DNA of 64,000 nucleotides from Bradyrhizobium sp. 186 (GTDB taxonomy: Bacteria; Pseudomonadota; Alphaproteobacteria; Rhizobiales; Xanthobacteraceae). Numbering within the stretch: position 1 is the stretch's first letter; every line of letters begins with the position of its first letter. The stretch is taken from contig NZ_CP082164.1 in assembly GCF_023101685.1 (NCBI RefSeq), forward strand, positions 1,178,001-1,242,000, read 5' to 3'. The translations under genes were made by a program, and so were the position numbers. This document shows, piece after piece, positions 35,710 through 45,252 of the stretch. Under the pieces are notes generated by a model that was given only the letters and a program-made list of their open reading frames with translations, searched no databases and was not told the DNA's origin.

Positions 35710-37185
35710 TCACCCGTTCGTCACATGCACCTTCGGCTTCCTGCCGTCGTTCCACTTGCCGTCGATCGCCCGCTCGATCTGGGCGGCGAGTTGCAGCAGC
35801 AGGCCGTCGTTGGCCTGCTTGCCAAGCGCCTGGATGCCGAGCGGCAGGCCGTGCTCGTGGGTCGCCATCGGGATCGAGATCGCGGGCATGCCGCAGAGAT
35901 TGGCGAGCGGCGTAAACGCAAAGTTGCGCCAGAGATTGCCGAACCAGTCCAGCACGTCCGGATTGTCGGAGATGGTGAGATACTCCTTCGTGCCGACCTT
36001 CGGCGTCGGCAGCGCGGTGATCGGCGTCAGGATCACGTCCCACTGCTCGAAGAACGCGCCGAAGCCGCGCGACGTCGTGTTGAACACTCCTTGCATCTTC
36101 GCCCGCTCGGCAAAGCTCGTGTGGCGCCCCGCTTCCCAGATTCGGATGTTGACGGGCTCGACGAGATCCTCCGGCGGCCGATCCAGCCCGCGCGCGGCGA
36201 GCATGTTGGAGATCACCACGGCGAAATTGCTGATGTAGCAGGTGGTCTGCGCCTCGAACGCGGCGCGGAAGTCGATCTCGGGCAGCGCATAGTCGACGTG
36301 ATGGCCGAGACCTTCGAGGAAGCGGCCAGCCTTTTCGAGTTCGGCGGCGATGTGCGGCGTCGCGGTGTAGTCGCCCCATGTGTGCGACAGCGCGATCCTG
36401 AGCTTGCCCGGATCGCGTTTGATCATCTCGCTGTAGGGCTGCGCCGTAGTCCAGAATGGCATGAACTCGCCGGGTGCGGGCCCGCGGGCATGGTCGACGA
36501 AGGCGGCGGTGTCGCGCACCGAGCGCGACTGGCAGCCCTGGATGGAAACGAGGCCGGTGAGGTCCGACATGTGCGGGGCGAGCGAGAACACGCCGCGCGA
36601 GACCTTTAGCCCGATATTGCCGTTGACGCCGGCGGGTATGCGGATCGAGCCGCCGCCGTCGGTCGCATGCGCGATCGGCACCACGCCGGCCGCGACCATC
36701 GCAGCGCTGCCGGCCGACGAGCCGCAGGTGGTGTAGTCGGTGTCCCAGGGATTGCGCGTGACATAGACGGCCGGATTGTCCGCCGAGCTGCACACGCCGA
36801 ATTCCGGCGTGGTCGTCCGCCCGATCAGGTTCAGTCCGGCTTGGCGAAATTTTGCGGTCAGGAACGTGTCAGCGGCCGCGCGATTGCCGCGCATCAAGAG
36901 CGAGCCCATCTCCTGGAGCCGGCCCTTCATGGTCGGGCCGAGGTCCTTCATCAGGAAGGGCAGGCCGGCGAACGGGCCGGCAAGATTGGCGCCGTCCTTG
37001 GCCGGGTCGGCGATCACATCGTCGAACAGCTCGACCACGCCCGACAGCGCCGGATTGACCTTGGCAACGGCGGCGGCGGCCTGACGGGCCAATTCCTTCG
37101 CCGTCAGTTCGCCCTTGCGGACGCGTGCCGCCAGCCCTACGCCATCGTGCTGCGCCCATTCGTTCCAGCTCATCGGCAAAGTCAT
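35710..37185 (-). CDS. amidase signature-family hydrolase
   Basis: A 491-residue Ser-Ser-Lys amidase. Catalytic residues are visible: Lys in GLPFLMKDLG, the cis-Ser and nucleophile Ser in TTCGSSAGSAAMVAAG and HATDGGGSIRIPA. AGGGG precedes the ATG. The enzyme hydrolyses amide bonds in the cytosol; the actual substrate is unknown. The upstream gene encodes a cyanuric acid hydrolase-type enzyme, so a role in cleaving carboxybiuret, biuret or allophanate is a reasonable idea but is inferred from position alone. 128 bases separate the two genes. Confidence 0.92.
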   Translation of the reverse strand: MTLPMSWNEWAQHDGVGLAARVRKGELTAKELARQAAAAVAKVNPALSGVVELFDDVIADPAKDGANLAGPFAGLPFLMKDLGPTMKGRLQEMGSLLMRGNRAAADTFLTAKFRQAGLNLIGRTTTPEFGVCSSADNPAVYVTRNPWDTDYTTCGSSAGSAAMVAAGVVPIAHATDGGGSIRIPAGVNGNIGLKVSRGVFSLAPHMSDLTGLVSIQGCQSRSVRDTAAFVDHARGPAPGEFMPFWTTAQPYSEMIKRDPGKLRIALSHTWGDYTATPHIAAELEKAGRFLEGLGHHVDYALPEIDFRAAFEAQTTCYISNFAVVISNMLAARGLDRPPEDLVEPVNIRIWEAGRHTSFAERAKMQGVFNTTSRGFGAFFEQWDVILTPITALPTPKVGTKEYLTISDNPDVLDWFGNLWRNFAFTPLANLCGMPAISIPMATHEHGLPLGIQALGKQANDGLLLQLAAQIERAIDGKWNDGRKPKVHVTNG

Positions 37186-37313
37186 GAAAGTCCCCTTGAT
37201 GCGGCGCCACCTTCCTTTCGCAAGGGACCGCGCGAATCAACTGAGCCGGCGCGAGGGGCAGGGTTGCGCCGGGCGGAGAGGTCGGGTGCGAGCATGACTT
37301 GCATGCGGCCGCA

Positions 37314-38441
37314 TCAATTCGAGAGCCTTGAATTCGAGAGCCTTGCGATCACCGCGACCGGTCCACCGCCGGCGGGCCCCTGATGCTCGGCCCCGCCGGA
37401 CACATAGACCGCGCCGGTCCCGGACAGGCCTGCGATCAAGCCGCCGACCGCTGCGCGGGCGTGCCGTGTCGAGCTGATGTCGGTGTCTTCCAGCATGGTA
37501 TGGCGGAAGCCGCGCACGCTGCCGTTGGGCGAGGCCTCGGCCTTGGCGAAGATGTTGACGAGCCCGCGGCCCGCGGCTGCCGGCGGTGCGATGCCAAGTC
37601 CCACGCTGGTCAACGCTGCGGTCACGGCGGCGGAGTCGATGGCGTCGCTCATCACGGCATGCCCAATCTCGAATTCGCTCACTGACGACGCCGAATTGCC
37701 GAGCACGATGACCACATTGTGCATCAGCTCGATGCCCGCCGAGGTGGAGGCCACCGACGAGAACAAATCATAGCGGCGCAGCACGTCGTCGTCGTGGATA
37801 TCAGGCGCGATCTCGCCGAGCGCCACGGCAACGCCGAGCGCGGAGGCGCCGCGCGAATAGGCCATCGAGCTATAGGCGCTAATCGTCGCCGTCTTGTTGC
37901 CGCGGGCGCTTGCGGCCTCGATGCGATCGCTGGTGAGCAGCGGGCACTTGATCTGCACGAAATGGACGTCGGCGGGATCGGCGATACCGGCATCCTCCAT
38001 CGCGGCCTTCACGGCCTTGGCCGTCTCCGCGATCTGGGTAGAGCGGCCGAGCTCTTCGGGGAGGAAATCCCTTGTGTACGCCATGCCGATGCTCAGGCGC
38101 TTGCCGGAGATGCCTGCGGGCCGTTCACCGACCTCGCGCCGCGTGAACACGGTGATGTGCGGGCTGAGCACGCCCTCGGTGCCGCCCGACATCACGAACG
38201 CAATGCGCTGCTCGACCTCGTGTGCGGGAAGGCCGAGCTGCGGCGCCAGCGCTGTGCATAGCGCGGCAACGGCATATTCCCGGGTGAAATCGTTGACGCC
38301 GCCATTGCCCTCGGTCTTGCCGAGGATTGCCAGGATCGATGTCGGTTCGATCGCGCCGGAGCCGATCATGCTCATGAGGCCGGAGACGTCGCCGGGGCCT
38401 TTGGTGGCGATCCTGATGACGCCGACCGCTGTCGTCCGCAT
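37314..38441 (-). CDS. ring-opening amidohydrolase (cyanuric acid hydrolase/barbiturase family)
   Basis: A 375-residue member of the small AtzD/barbiturase family, which opens a cyclic imide or ureide ring. Three Ser-Lys sets characterise the fold: Lys42 in GKTEGNG with Ser85 in VMSGGTEG, then Lys in VQIKCPLLT with [11 protein letters not shown], and Lys in IFAKAEASP with [12 protein letters not shown]. Positions 42 and 85 coincide with AtzD numbering, which supports the ATG at 38441 (preceded by GAGG) over the longer frame from 38588. Cyanuric acid or barbiturate are the candidate substrates. Confidence 0.9.
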   Translation of the reverse strand: MRTTAVGVIRIATKGPGDVSGLMSMIGSGAIEPTSILAILGKTEGNGGVNDFTREYAVAALCTALAPQLGLPAHEVEQRIAFVMSGGTEGVLSPHITVFTRREVGERPAGISGKRLSIGMAYTRDFLPEELGRSTQIAETAKAVKAAMEDAGIADPADVHFVQIKCPLLTSDRIEAASARGNKTATISAYSSMAYSRGASALGVAVALGEIAPDIHDDDVLRRYDLFSSVASTSAGIELMHNVVIVLGNSASSVSEFEIGHAVMSDAIDSAAVTAALTSVGLGIAPPAAAGRGLVNIFAKAEASPNGSVRGFRHTMLEDTDISSTRHARAAVGGLIAGLSGTGAVYVSGGAEHQGPAGGGPVAVIARLSNSRLSN

Positions 38442-38524
38442 TGCAGTCCTCACATGGAGTTCAGGGGGCCCGGCGGACAAACCAGCCGTCGAACGGGGGC
38501 GGCTGTCAAGATGTTGAGACAATT

Positions 38525-38562
38525 CCCATCGTCGTCCTGGCGAAAGACAGGACGACGATGGG
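38525..38562. repeat. long perfect hairpin, GTCGTCCTGG family
   Basis: CCCATCGTCGTCCTG and CAGGACGACGATGGG form 15-base perfect arms around an eight-base loop. The arms belong to the same family as the repeats at 49688-49821 and 55404-55530. The remaining gap up to tex (38563-38738) holds nothing else that I can support. Confidence 0.75.
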
Positions 38563-38738
38563 TATGTGCGCCGTCTGGCCACCCGCACGATTGTGGCGAG
38601 ATCGCATCGCTATAACAAAAAAATCCTCTGTCGACGGTTGCGCGCCGCACCTTGATGAATCAACCTCGGTTGGTCCATAAGCGGCGTCCCGCGGCCGGTT
38701 TCGGTTCGTGGTGCGTGCTTGGATAGAGGGGTTCTCGC

Positions 38739-41072
38739 GTGGCGAATATCAACCAGAAAATTGCGCAGGAGCTTGGGGTTCGGGCGGAGCAGGTCGAGGC
38801 GACGGTGACGCTGCTCGATGGCGGCGCCACGGTTCCCTTCATCGCGCGCTACCGCAAGGAGGCGACCGGTGCGCTCGACGACACGCAATTGCGCACCCTG
38901 GAGGAGCGCCTGGTTTACCTCCGCGAGCTCGAAGACCGCCGCAAGGCCATCCTCGAGTCGGTCCAGGAGCAGGGCAAGCTCGATGCCGCACTCGAAGCCA
39001 GCATTCTCGCCGCCGACAGCAAGGCGCGCCTGGAAGACATCTATCTGCCGTTCAAGCCGAAGCGTCGCACCAAGGCCGAGATCGCCAGGGAAGCCGGCCT
39101 CGAGCCGCTCGCCAACCAGCTGATGGCGGAGCCTACCAACGATCCGAAGGTCGTGGCCGAAGCCTTCGTCAACGCCGAGAAGGGCGTGGCGGATGCCGCT
39201 GCCGCGCTCGACGGCGCCCGCGCCATCCTGGTCGAGCGCTTTGACGAAGACGCCGACCTGATCGGGAGCTTGCGTGAGGAGGTGTGGACTAATGCGCGCA
39301 TGGCTTCCACCGTGCGCCAGGGCAAGAAGACCGAGGGCGAGAAGTTCGCTGACTATTTTGAGTTTTCCGAGCCGCTGACGAAACTACCGTCGCATCGCAT
39401 CCTTGCGATGTTCCGCGGCGAGAAGGAAGAGATCCTCGATCTTCAGATCCAGGCCGAGGCCGAAGCGCCGCCCGCCGGCGTGCCGGGCGCCTATGAGCTG
39501 AAGATCATGAAGCGGTTCGGCATCGCCGACCTCAAGCGCGCCGGCGATCGCTGGATGATCGACACTGTGCGCTGGGCCTGGCGCACCAAAATCCAGGTGC
39601 ACCTCAATATCGATCTGCGCATGCGGCTGTGGAACGCCGCCGAGACCGAAGCCGTGCGCGTGTTCGCCTCCAACCTGCGCGACCTCTTGCTGGCAGCGCC
39701 CGCCGGCACCCGCGTCACCTTGGGGCTCGATCCCGGCTACCGCACCGGCGTCAAGGTCGCCGTCACCGACGCGACCGGCAAGGTTGTCGATACCGCTGTG
39801 ATCTATCCCCACGAGCCGCAGCGGCAGTGGAACGAGTCGCTTGCCATCCTCGGCAAGCTCGCGCTGAAGCATCGCGTCGAACTGATCGCGATCGGCAACG
39901 GCACCGCCTCGCGCGAGACCGACAAGCTCGCGGCCGATCTCGTCAAGGGCCTGGCCGAACTGAAGATGACCAAGATCGTGGTGTCGGAAGCCGGCGCGTC
40001 GGTCTATTCGGCCTCCGCCTTCGCCTCGCAGGAATTGCCGGGCCTGGACGTGACCCTGCGCGGCGCGGTCTCGATCGCCCGGCGCCTCCAGGATCCGCTC
40101 GCCGAGCTGGTCAAGATCGAGCCCAAGGCGATCGGCGTCGGCCAGTACCAGCACGATCTCGGCGAAGCCAAGCTCGCGCGCTCGCTCGATGCCGTGGTCG
40201 AAGATTGCGTGAACGCAGTCGGTGTCGACGTCAACACCGCCTCCGCGCCGCTGCTGGCACGCGTATCAGGTGTGGGCTCCGGCCTCGCGCAGAGCATCGT
40301 GCAGCATCGCGATGCCAACGGCCCGTTCAAGTCGCGCAAGGCTCTCAAGGATGTGCCCCGGCTCGGGCCGAAGGCGTTCGAGCAGTGCGCGGGCTTCTTA
40401 CGCATTCTCGGCGGCGAGGACCCGCTTGATGCCTCCGGCGTGCACCCGGAAGCCTACCCGGTGGTGCGGCGTATCCTCAGCGCCACCAAGAGTGACATCA
40501 AGGCGCTGATCGGCAGCGCCGACATCGTGCGCACGCTGAAGCCGAAAGACTATGTCGATGAGACCTTCGGTCTGCCGACCGTCACCGACATTCTGCGCGA
40601 ACTCGAAAAGCCCGGCCGCGACCCGCGCCCGGCGTTCAAGGCCGCGGTGTTCATGGAGGGCGTCGAGGAGATCAAGCATCTCAAGAAGGGCATGATCCTC
40701 GAGGGCACCGTGACCAACGTCGCCGCCTTCGGCGCCTTCGTCGACATCGGCGTGCACCAGGACGGCCTCGTGCACATCTCGGCGATGTCAAAAACCTTCA
40801 TCAAGGATCCGCGCGAGGTGGTGAAGCCCGGCGACATCGTCAAGGTGAAGGTGTTGGACTTCGAGGTCGCGCGCAAGCGCATCTCGCTGACGCTGCGGCT
40901 CGACGACGAGGTCGGCGACAAGAAGGATGCGCTCGGCATGCAGCGCGACAACTCCCGCAATACCGCCCGCATGACATCGTCGGCACCGCGCAAGCAGGAG
41001 TCCTCCGGCGGCGGCGCACTCGCCGAGGCGCTGCGCCGCGCGGCGGAGAAGAACGGCGGCAAGCTGGCTTGA
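38739..41072 (+). CDS. tex: Tex-family RNA-binding protein
   Basis: A 777-residue conserved nucleic-acid-binding factor. Domains in order: N-terminal helical Tex region, YqgF/RNase H-like domain (about residues 325-450; [18 protein letters not shown]), helix-hairpin-helix domain (around [17 protein letters not shown]) and a C-terminal S1 domain (about 655-725; [30 protein letters not shown]), followed by a disordered tail. The start is a GTG with AGAGGGG upstream. Tex acts in transcription and RNA-related processes. The gene is normal and complete. Confidence 0.95.
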   Translation: MANINQKIAQELGVRAEQVEATVTLLDGGATVPFIARYRKEATGALDDTQLRTLEERLVYLRELEDRRKAILESVQEQGKLDAALEASILAADSKARLEDIYLPFKPKRRTKAEIAREAGLEPLANQLMAEPTNDPKVVAEAFVNAEKGVADAAAALDGARAILVERFDEDADLIGSLREEVWTNARMASTVRQGKKTEGEKFADYFEFSEPLTKLPSHRILAMFRGEKEEILDLQIQAEAEAPPAGVPGAYELKIMKRFGIADLKRAGDRWMIDTVRWAWRTKIQVHLNIDLRMRLWNAAETEAVRVFASNLRDLLLAAPAGTRVTLGLDPGYRTGVKVAVTDATGKVVDTAVIYPHEPQRQWNESLAILGKLALKHRVELIAIGNGTASRETDKLAADLVKGLAELKMTKIVVSEAGASVYSASAFASQELPGLDVTLRGAVSIARRLQDPLAELVKIEPKAIGVGQYQHDLGEAKLARSLDAVVEDCVNAVGVDVNTASAPLLARVSGVGSGLAQSIVQHRDANGPFKSRKALKDVPRLGPKAFEQCAGFLRILGGEDPLDASGVHPEAYPVVRRILSATKSDIKALIGSADIVRTLKPKDYVDETFGLPTVTDILRELEKPGRDPRPAFKAAVFMEGVEEIKHLKKGMILEGTVTNVAAFGAFVDIGVHQDGLVHISAMSKTFIKDPREVVKPGDIVKVKVLDFEVARKRISLTLRLDDEVGDKKDALGMQRDNSRNTARMTSSAPRKQESSGGGALAEALRRAAEKNGGKLA

Positions 41073-41077
41073 GGACT

Positions 41078-41290
41078 TAACCTCTCCCCGCCCTTGAGTG
41101 GGGAGAGGTCGGAATTCGCGCGCAGCGCGGGTTCCGGGTGAGGGGCAGGGCACTATGTTGCCGAGATGGAAGTCCATCCGACTCGTCGGACGATCACGCG
41201 CCGGACATTCTGCCTCCAACTCAAATCGCATTTCGCGGCAGCAACCCCTCACCCCACCCTCTCCCGTAAGAACGGGGGAGAGGGAGTGCG
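41078..41290. repeat. two intergenic repeats, CCCTCTCC family
   Basis: The first (CCTCTCCCC..GGGGAGAGG, 41084-41107) directly follows tex and could end its transcript. The second (CACCCTCTCCCG..GGGGGAGAGGG, near 41255-41284) is the same type in similar context. Related to the block at 26536-26698. Confidence 0.6.
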
Positions 41291-41419
41291 AGAGCGCCTC
41301 GTCCCTAACTTCCGCGTCAGAATCTGGCGCATTTGTAAGTTGAAGGAGACGGCCCGTTCTCGTCATCTGATCCTCCTCGCGCGACGGGCGTGTCGCCGCG
41401 CTGCATGGAGGATGTTTCG

Positions 41420-41884
41420 ATGATCAACAGGCGTCTCACCGGCCTTGCTGCCGCGATTGTTGCTGCGGCATTGGCACTTTCATCGCCCGCTCTCGCCAGA
41501 GGTGGCGGCGGAGGGCATGGCGGCTTTGGCGGCGGCGGGCATTTCGGTGGTGGAATGCACGCGGGCGGCTTCGGTGGAGGAATGCGCGGAGGCGGCATGC
41601 ATGTCGGCGGCATGGGCGGCGCGCGTTTCGCCCATGTCGGCGGACCGGGCTTCGGCGGGGCACGCTTCGCGCATGCGGCCATCGGGCCGCGTTTCGCCGG
41701 CGCCGGCTGGCACGGCAGGCCTTTCATCGGCCGCCATGCCTTCTTCCATCACCGCCATTTCCGTCGTTTCGCCGTTTTCGGCGCACCCTTTGCCTACGCC
41801 GCCTACAACGACGGCTGCTGGCGCAGGAGCTGGACGCCCTATGGATGGCAATGGGTCAATGTGTGCGGAGACTCTTGGTACTAG
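41420..41884 (+). CDS. exported Gly/His-rich protein
   Basis: A 154-residue secreted or periplasmic protein. The signal peptide is clear (INRRLTGLAAAIVAAALALS, cleavage after ALA). The mature part is low-complexity Gly with His and Phe (GGGHGGFGGGGHFGGGMHAG onward), followed by a basic/aromatic stretch (HAFFHHRHFRRFAVFG) and a C-terminal part with two Cys that could form a disulfide. The many His residues suggest metal binding, which is not shown. GGAGG precedes the ATG. It is directly upstream of a two-component system, so it may be a target or sensed component. Confidence 0.75.
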   Translation: MINRRLTGLAAAIVAAALALSSPALARGGGGGHGGFGGGGHFGGGMHAGGFGGGMRGGGMHVGGMGGARFAHVGGPGFGGARFAHAAIGPRFAGAGWHGRPFIGRHAFFHHRHFRRFAVFGAPFAYAAYNDGCWRRSWTPYGWQWVNVCGDSWY

Positions 41885-41981
41885 CATCGCCGTACCGCAC
41901 CATTGTCGCGATCGTCATCGGGCAGTTCCGCTCAGCCCCAGAACGGGATAGTCTGGTGGCGATCGTCGCGTGGAGTTTGTC

Positions 41982-42674
41982 ATGACCGGAGGTCACCGCC
42001 GCATCCTGGTCGTCGAGGACGATCCGGAGACCGCAGGCCAACTCGTCGAGGAGCTGACCACCTCGGGCTATGACGTCGATCTCGCCGCAACCGGCCGCGA
42101 GGCCCTTAGCCACGGCGCCGCGCGCGATTATGCAGTGATCACCATCGACCGCATGCTGCCCGACATCGACGGCATCACTGTGATGCGGCAATTGCGCGAC
42201 GACGGCATCGCGGCTCCCTTCCTGATCATCTCGGCACTCGGCGAGGTCGATGACCGCGTGCGCGGCCTGCGCGCCGGCGGCGACGATTATCTCGTCAAGC
42301 CGTTCTCCTTCGTCGAGCTGCTCGCGCGGCTGGAAGCTCTCGGCCGTCGCAGCGAGACGATTGCCAAGGAAACACTTCTGCGGGTCGGCGATCTCGCCGT
42401 CGACCTGATCGCGCGCAGCGCCAGCCGGCGCGGCCGGAAGATTCCGCTGTTGCCGCGGGAATTTCAGTTGCTCGAATATCTCGTCCGCAACGAGGGCCGC
42501 GTCGTCTCCCGTGCGATGCTGCTTCAGCATGTCTGGGATCTGCACTTCGATCCGTCCACCAACATCATCGACGTCTATGTCGGGCGCGTCCGCCGCAAGG
42601 TCGACGACAGCCAGGCCTATCCGCTGATCCACACCATCCGCGGCATCGGATATTGCCTCCGTGCTCCTGGTTAA
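41982..42674 (+). CDS. OmpR-family response regulator
   Basis: A 230-residue regulator: receiver domain (residues 5-120; ILVVEDDPETAG, phosphoacceptor Asp in TIDRMLPD, Lys in DYLVKPFSF) and winged helix (about 135-228; LLPREFQLLEYLVRNEGRVV, then NIIDVYVGRVRRKVDD). ATG 41982 is chosen because TGGAG lies about seven bases upstream. It overlaps the following histidine kinase gene, so they form one two-component system. Confidence 0.95.
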   Translation: MTGGHRRILVVEDDPETAGQLVEELTTSGYDVDLAATGREALSHGAARDYAVITIDRMLPDIDGITVMRQLRDDGIAAPFLIISALGEVDDRVRGLRAGGDDYLVKPFSFVELLARLEALGRRSETIAKETLLRVGDLAVDLIARSASRRGRKIPLLPREFQLLEYLVRNEGRVVSRAMLLQHVWDLHFDPSTNIIDVYVGRVRRKVDDSQAYPLIHTIRGIGYCLRAPG

Positions 42675-43734
42675 GACGCTCCAGTCCTCGACCTTCAGGT
42701 TGGCGCTGATCGCGATCGCGGCGTTCGGGCTGATCGTCGCCGCGATCATGGCCTATGTTTACCTCGGCACGCTCGCCTATGTGCAGAGCCGGGTTGGCAA
42801 TGCTGGCGATCACGACGCCTTCAGGGACATGATCGGGCTTGCGATGGCCGCGGTCGCCGTGCTGCTCCTCGTGCTGGCGGGGCTCGCTGCCGTGCTGGTG
42901 ACGCGACGCACGGTCGGACGGATCGAGGAGATCAATGCCACCAGCCGCGCCATCATGCTCTCGGGCCTGGACCAGCGCATCCCCTTGCGCGGCAGCCACG
43001 ACGAATGGGATCGCGTGGCCGAAAATCTCAACCAGATGCTCGATCGCATCGAGACGCTGATGGGCGAGGTCAAGCAGGTCAGCGACAACGTCGCGCACGA
43101 TCTGCGCACGCCACTGACGCGCACGCGCGGCCGGCTGGAAAAGGCCTATCACGCCCCGCGAAATGGCGAGACGGATGCGGCGCTGATGGGCGACACCATC
43201 GCCGATCTCGACGCCGTGCTCGGCATGTTCACCTCCATCACCCGGATCTCGGAGATCGAGACCCGCGCCCGCAGGAGCGCCTTTCGCGCGCTCGACCTCG
43301 CCGAGATCGCCGGCGAGGTCGTCGAACTCTACGACGCCGCGGCCGAGCAGGTCGCGACCCGTCTCAGCCTCGGCGGCGACCGCGCGGTGTCCGTGACTGG
43401 CGACCGTGACCTGCTGTTCGACGCCATCGCCAATCTCGTCGACAACGCGATCAAGCACGGCCGCGCGGGCGGGCAGGTGACCGTGACCTGCCGCAGCACC
43501 AATGATGGGGCAGTGATCGCGATCGCCGACGATGGTCCGGGCATTCCGGCGGATCAGCGCGATCACGTGTTCAAGCGCTTCTACCGGCTCGAGCAGAGCC
43601 GCTACACCCCGGGTAATGGCCTTGGCTTAAGCCTGGTCGCCGCGGTCGCTCGCCTCCATTGCGCCGAGATTGCCCTGCACGACAACGCGTCGGGCCTGAC
43701 GGTCCAACTCAGCTTCCCGCCGCACATGCCCTAA
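42661..43734 (+). CDS. sensor histidine kinase with small periplasmic loop
   Basis: A 357-residue membrane kinase. Two membrane helices (about residues 12-35 and 58-82) enclose only about 25 periplasmic residues, so the signal is probably detected in the membrane or by a partner. HAMP, then the phospho-accepting His in VAHDLRTPLTRTR, and an ATPase domain with N (LVDNAIKH), G1 (DDGPGIPAD), F and G2 (GNGLGLSLV) boxes. Starts with GTG 14 bases before the end of the regulator gene. A strong stem-loop overlaps its stop codon. Confidence 0.95.
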   Translation: MLLVKTLQSSTFRLALIAIAAFGLIVAAIMAYVYLGTLAYVQSRVGNAGDHDAFRDMIGLAMAAVAVLLLVLAGLAAVLVTRRTVGRIEEINATSRAIMLSGLDQRIPLRGSHDEWDRVAENLNQMLDRIETLMGEVKQVSDNVAHDLRTPLTRTRGRLEKAYHAPRNGETDAALMGDTIADLDAVLGMFTSITRISEIETRARRSAFRALDLAEIAGEVVELYDAAAEQVATRLSLGGDRAVSVTGDRDLLFDAIANLVDNAIKHGRAGGQVTVTCRSTNDGAVIAIADDGPGIPADQRDHVFKRFYRLEQSRYTPGNGLGLSLVAAVARLHCAEIALHDNASGLTVQLSFPPHMP

Positions 43735-43773
43735 AGCGCGATGAGATGAGGATGAATCATCATCGCGCTTTAG
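43731..43773 (+). terminator. strong stem-loop at end of the kinase gene
   Basis: CTAAAGCGCGATGA and TCATCGCGCTTTAG form a 14-base perfect stem with a 15-base loop, overlapping the TAA stop. It is followed by a moderately T-rich stretch and by a second repeat (43785-43830) ending in TTCATGCC. It may stop transcription between the two convergent units. Confidence 0.55.
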
Positions 43774-43784
43774 GTTGTTGTTTG

Positions 43785-43830
43785 AGCATGATCTTTTCGG
43801 AAAACCGCTTCGCACTTTTCCGGTTCATGC
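43785..43830. repeat. GCATGATC..TTCATGC type intergenic repeat
   Basis: GAGCATGATC..TTTTCGGAAAACCG followed by CGCACTTTTCCGGTTCATGC, a short imperfect palindrome. A related copy lies at 59678-59743. Such units are scattered in Bradyrhizobium-type genomes. Confidence 0.6.
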
Positions 43831-43831
43831 C

Positions 43832-44203
43832 CTAGAGCTCGATCACGCCGCGGCGCGCTGCATGCGCGACCGCATCGGTGCGGCCGGTGGCATCGAGCTT
43901 GTCGAGCAGCGAGCCGACATGGAATTTCACGGTATGCACGGAGATGCCGAGCTGACGCGCGATCATCTTGTTGGAGGCGCCCTCGGCCATCAGCGCCAGC
44001 ACATCGAGCTCGCGCTGCGTCAGCGCGATGTCCTCGGGCATGATGCGCGGATCGCGGGCGACGATCGTCGCTGCGGCCTGCTCGCCGGGTACGGCGAGGC
44101 GGAGCCCCGCGATGTTGCTGAGCAACGCGGTCAGGCGTTCGGCGAGGGCGGGATCGTCGATCTCCAGGGACAGCACGATCTCCGCCGGATTGTCCTCGCT
44201 CAC
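43832..44203 (-). CDS. small LuxR-type regulator with short receiver-like part
   Basis: A 123-residue protein. The C-terminal half (residues 57-120) is a complete LuxR/FixJ helix-turn-helix (ALTQRELDVLALMAEGASNK, MIARQLGISVHTVKFHVGSL). The first 55 residues look like only the first beta-alpha-beta unit of a receiver domain (IVLSLEIDDPALAERLTALL, then GLRLAVP) without a phosphoacceptor Asp, so it is unlikely to be controlled by phosphorylation. Its ATG overlaps the stop of the HtrA-like gene (ATGA at 44200-44203), tying the two together. Confidence 0.85.
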   Translation of the reverse strand: MSEDNPAEIVLSLEIDDPALAERLTALLSNIAGLRLAVPGEQAAATIVARDPRIMPEDIALTQRELDVLALMAEGASNKMIARQLGISVHTVKFHVGSLLDKLDATGRTDAVAHAARRGVIEL

Positions 44204-45066
44204 GCCTCCGGCCTCTCGCCGATCGTGACCTTGAAGCTGACCGGCTCGCCGCCGCGGCGCACCGCGACATTGACCACCGCGCCGACGCTTGCAGGTCCCA
44301 ACGTTCGCGATAGCGCGCGCACCCCGGACAGCTTTTGGTCGTTGACCGCGATGATGACGTCGCCCTGCCGGATGCCGGCTGCGGCCGAGGGACCGGTCTT
44401 GTCGACGTTCATCACCATCGCGCCGACGCCGTCGTCGAGCCGCACCGGCTGGAGCCCGAGGCCGAGATATCCGCGGGCGATGCGGCCGCGGGTTTCGAGC
44501 TGTGCCGCCACGCGCTCGATCGTCGCCGCCGGGATCACCAGCACCCGCCGCGGGCCGAGCACGGCCATGCCGAAGGCCTCGCCTGACGCGTCCAGCGCGA
44601 GGCCGCCCTGCTGGCTGGAGCGCAGGCGAACGTCGAGCTCGATCCGCGCGTCGATGTCGCCGCCGCGCAGGCTGCGCCAGCTCTTGCCGGACAACGATAC
44701 CATTCCCAGCGCCGCGCTGGGCGCGTCGCGGTTGGTGGCGACCACGACCGACAGCGCGCCGAGAGCAGGGACCGAGGTCGCCAGCTTGATCGGGGCGATG
44801 CCGGTGTCGGCGCGCAACAGCGCGATATCGGTCGTATGGTCGCGGCCGGCGATGGCGGCGGGCACGGTGCTGCCGTCGGAGAGGGCGATCTGGACCTCGC
44901 CTTCATCGGCCAGCGCCTCGTCGGCGGTGATGATGAGGCCGGGCTTCCAGACGAAGCCGGTTGCGCGGGAGCGGTGCGAATGCACGGAAACCACGGACGG
45001 CGCGGTGCGCGCCACGACGTCCGCGAGCGCGGACGACAATGAAGACAGGGGGGAGGGGTCGGTCAT
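44200..45066 (-). CDS. HtrA-like pseudoprotease with PDZ domain
   Basis: A 288-residue cytosolic protein with a trypsin-like fold (residues 15-185) and a PDZ domain (about 198-285; RGYLGLGLQPVRLDDGVGAM, then AGIRQGDVIIAVNDQ). The active site is broken: the usual His lies at Glu50 (IITADEAL), Asp80 is kept (DHTTDIALL), and the catalytic Ser of the GNSGG loop reads Gln153 (SSQQGGLAL). There is no signal peptide, unlike DegP-type proteases. CAGGAGC stands before the ATG at 45066. It is translationally coupled to a LuxR-type regulator, so a sensing or scaffold role is likely. Confidence 0.85.
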   Translation of the reverse strand: MTDPSPLSSLSSALADVVARTAPSVVSVHSHRSRATGFVWKPGLIITADEALADEGEVQIALSDGSTVPAAIAGRDHTTDIALLRADTGIAPIKLATSVPALGALSVVVATNRDAPSAALGMVSLSGKSWRSLRGGDIDARIELDVRLRSSQQGGLALDASGEAFGMAVLGPRRVLVIPAATIERVAAQLETRGRIARGYLGLGLQPVRLDDGVGAMVMNVDKTGPSAAAGIRQGDVIIAVNDQKLSGVRALSRTLGPASVGAVVNVAVRRGGEPVSFKVTIGERPEA

Positions 45067-45252
45067 GGCAGGCTCCTGTAAGCTGCCCTCAATCTGGGAT
45101 GCCGCGGGCGATCTGGAAACTGGCCGGTTGGCCAGGACCGGCCCCGTAGGACCACGGCCGACGAACATGTGATTGGGAGTTGCTCACGGGAACGTGTAGC
45201 AATCGCGAAATTCCGCCGCACGGCCTCAACGATTTTCAGCGAGCCCTGACTG

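Noticed and set aside
44200-45066. Active DegP-type serine protease
   Set aside because: His and Ser of the triad are replaced by Glu50 and Gln153 and there is no signal peptide.
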